The position numbers were made by a program, and so were the translations under genes. Positions 5,839 through 6,196 of a stretch of 6,196 nt of DNA are shown piece after piece. This DNA is from Smithellaceae bacterium (GTDB taxonomy: Bacteria; Desulfobacterota; Syntrophia; Syntrophales; JAQULV01), in the NCBI GenBank assembly GCA_028718405.1, contig JAQULV010000092.1, positions 1-6,196 of the forward strand, in the 5' to 3' direction. The notes below the pieces were generated by a model. It did not search any database. It had not been told where the DNA came from and saw only the letters and a list, made by a program, of their open reading frames with translations. Within the stretch, counting starts at the first letter, position 1, and each line of letters opens with the position of its first letter.

Positions 5839-6196
5839 TTGCGTCGGCCGCCTGGTGTTGTGGACGGAGAAGATCCGTGACAGTCTTCACTGGGGAAAAC
5901 GTCTCGGCCGGAACCTCTACGAAGATTGTGTTCCAGTTGGCCATGCCCCCATTCCAGAGACCCGGTAATTCCAGGACTCGCAGTTCCCGCCCCTTTTCGT
6001 GCTTAGACGACAGGCAAAACGCTCGCTGGTCTACATAGTCTCTCAAGTTATACTTCTGGCCTCTGTAATCCCTAATGCTGCAGACAAGATCGACAGGATT
6101 AAAGTGGGATGAAGAGCACCATATCTTCTTCTGCAGTTCGGATCCTTGATCGACCTGGAAGGATTCGACAATCTGAAGCGATTGCGTTCCGTCTTC
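5831..6196 (-). CDS. DUF4301 family protein, C-terminal part (5' part outside window)
   Basis: The minus-strand frame is open from the window edge to TAA at 5833-5831, giving the last 121 residues. I recognise the C-terminal end of the DUF4301 family from HFNPVDLVCSIRDYRG, then a VDQRAFCLSSKHEKGREL segment, then LELPGLWNGGMANWNTIF with VEVPAETFSPVKTVTDLLRP near the end. The function of DUF4301 proteins is not established to my knowledge; the family is best known from Bacteroidetes and occurs in other anaerobes. The fragment has no membrane segment. A TTG at 6046 is internal, since the family match continues upstream to the window edge. The stop overlaps the end of the convergent thiouridylase frame by eight bases. 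Confidence 0.85.
   Translation of the reverse strand, partial: EDGTQSLQIVESFQVDQGSELQKKIWCSSSHFNPVDLVCSIRDYRGQKYNLRDYVDQRAFCLSSKHEKGRELRVLELPGLWNGGMANWNTIFVEVPAETFSPVKTVTDLLRPQHQAADAIR

Overview
The window looks like a chromosomal segment of a Gram-negative, probably anaerobic bacterium. The best guess is the deltaproteobacterial / Desulfobacterota group (Syntrophus- or Geobacter-like). This rests on four things: topA followed directly by the folate-dependent TrmFO, an acyl-CoA dehydrogenase standing alone, an exported LysM protein paired with a PP-loop/NFACT-R thiouridylase, and a DUF4301 gene. The assignment is inferred from gene content and was not tested by search. No rRNA, tRNA, CRISPR array, insertion sequence or phage gene was seen.

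Region 1 (1-1565, + strand) holds the last 74 codons of topA (DNA topoisomerase I, C-terminal zinc ribbons). Eleven bases later comes a complete trmFO, encoding the FAD- and methylene-tetrahydrofolate-dependent tRNA U54 methyltransferase. The two are probably one transcript.

Region 2 (1566-2054) is a 489-base gap without a recognisable gene. Its minus strand carries two short, tandem, coding-like ORFs of 56 and 70 codons; the first has a good Shine-Dalgarno sequence. Neither resembles a family I know. A plausible + strand promoter for the next gene lies inside the first of them.

Region 3 (2055-3245) is a complete acyl-CoA dehydrogenase. Its catalytic glutamate appears to sit at the isovaleryl-CoA/long-chain dehydrogenase position (E244), not at the usual C-terminal position, where it has alanine. 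A small hairpin follows the gene.

Region 4 (3299-5838) starts with an AT-rich promoter-like stretch and encodes two genes overlapping by 4 bases. The first is an exported LysM-domain protein whose C-terminal two thirds look like a tandem duplication of an unrecognised module of about 160 residues. The second is a cytoplasmic PP-loop tRNA thiouridylase-like protein with an NFACT-R-type C-terminal domain. The end of the second gene contains a perfect 10+10 base inverted repeat.

Region 5 (5831-6196, minus strand) is the C-terminal part of a DUF4301 protein, converging on the thiouridylase with an 8-base overlap of the reading frames.

Most of the window is ordinary core metabolism and RNA modification. 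The parts most likely to be undescribed are the duplicated LysM-linked module, its tight coupling to a tRNA sulfuration enzyme, and the two orphan small ORFs.
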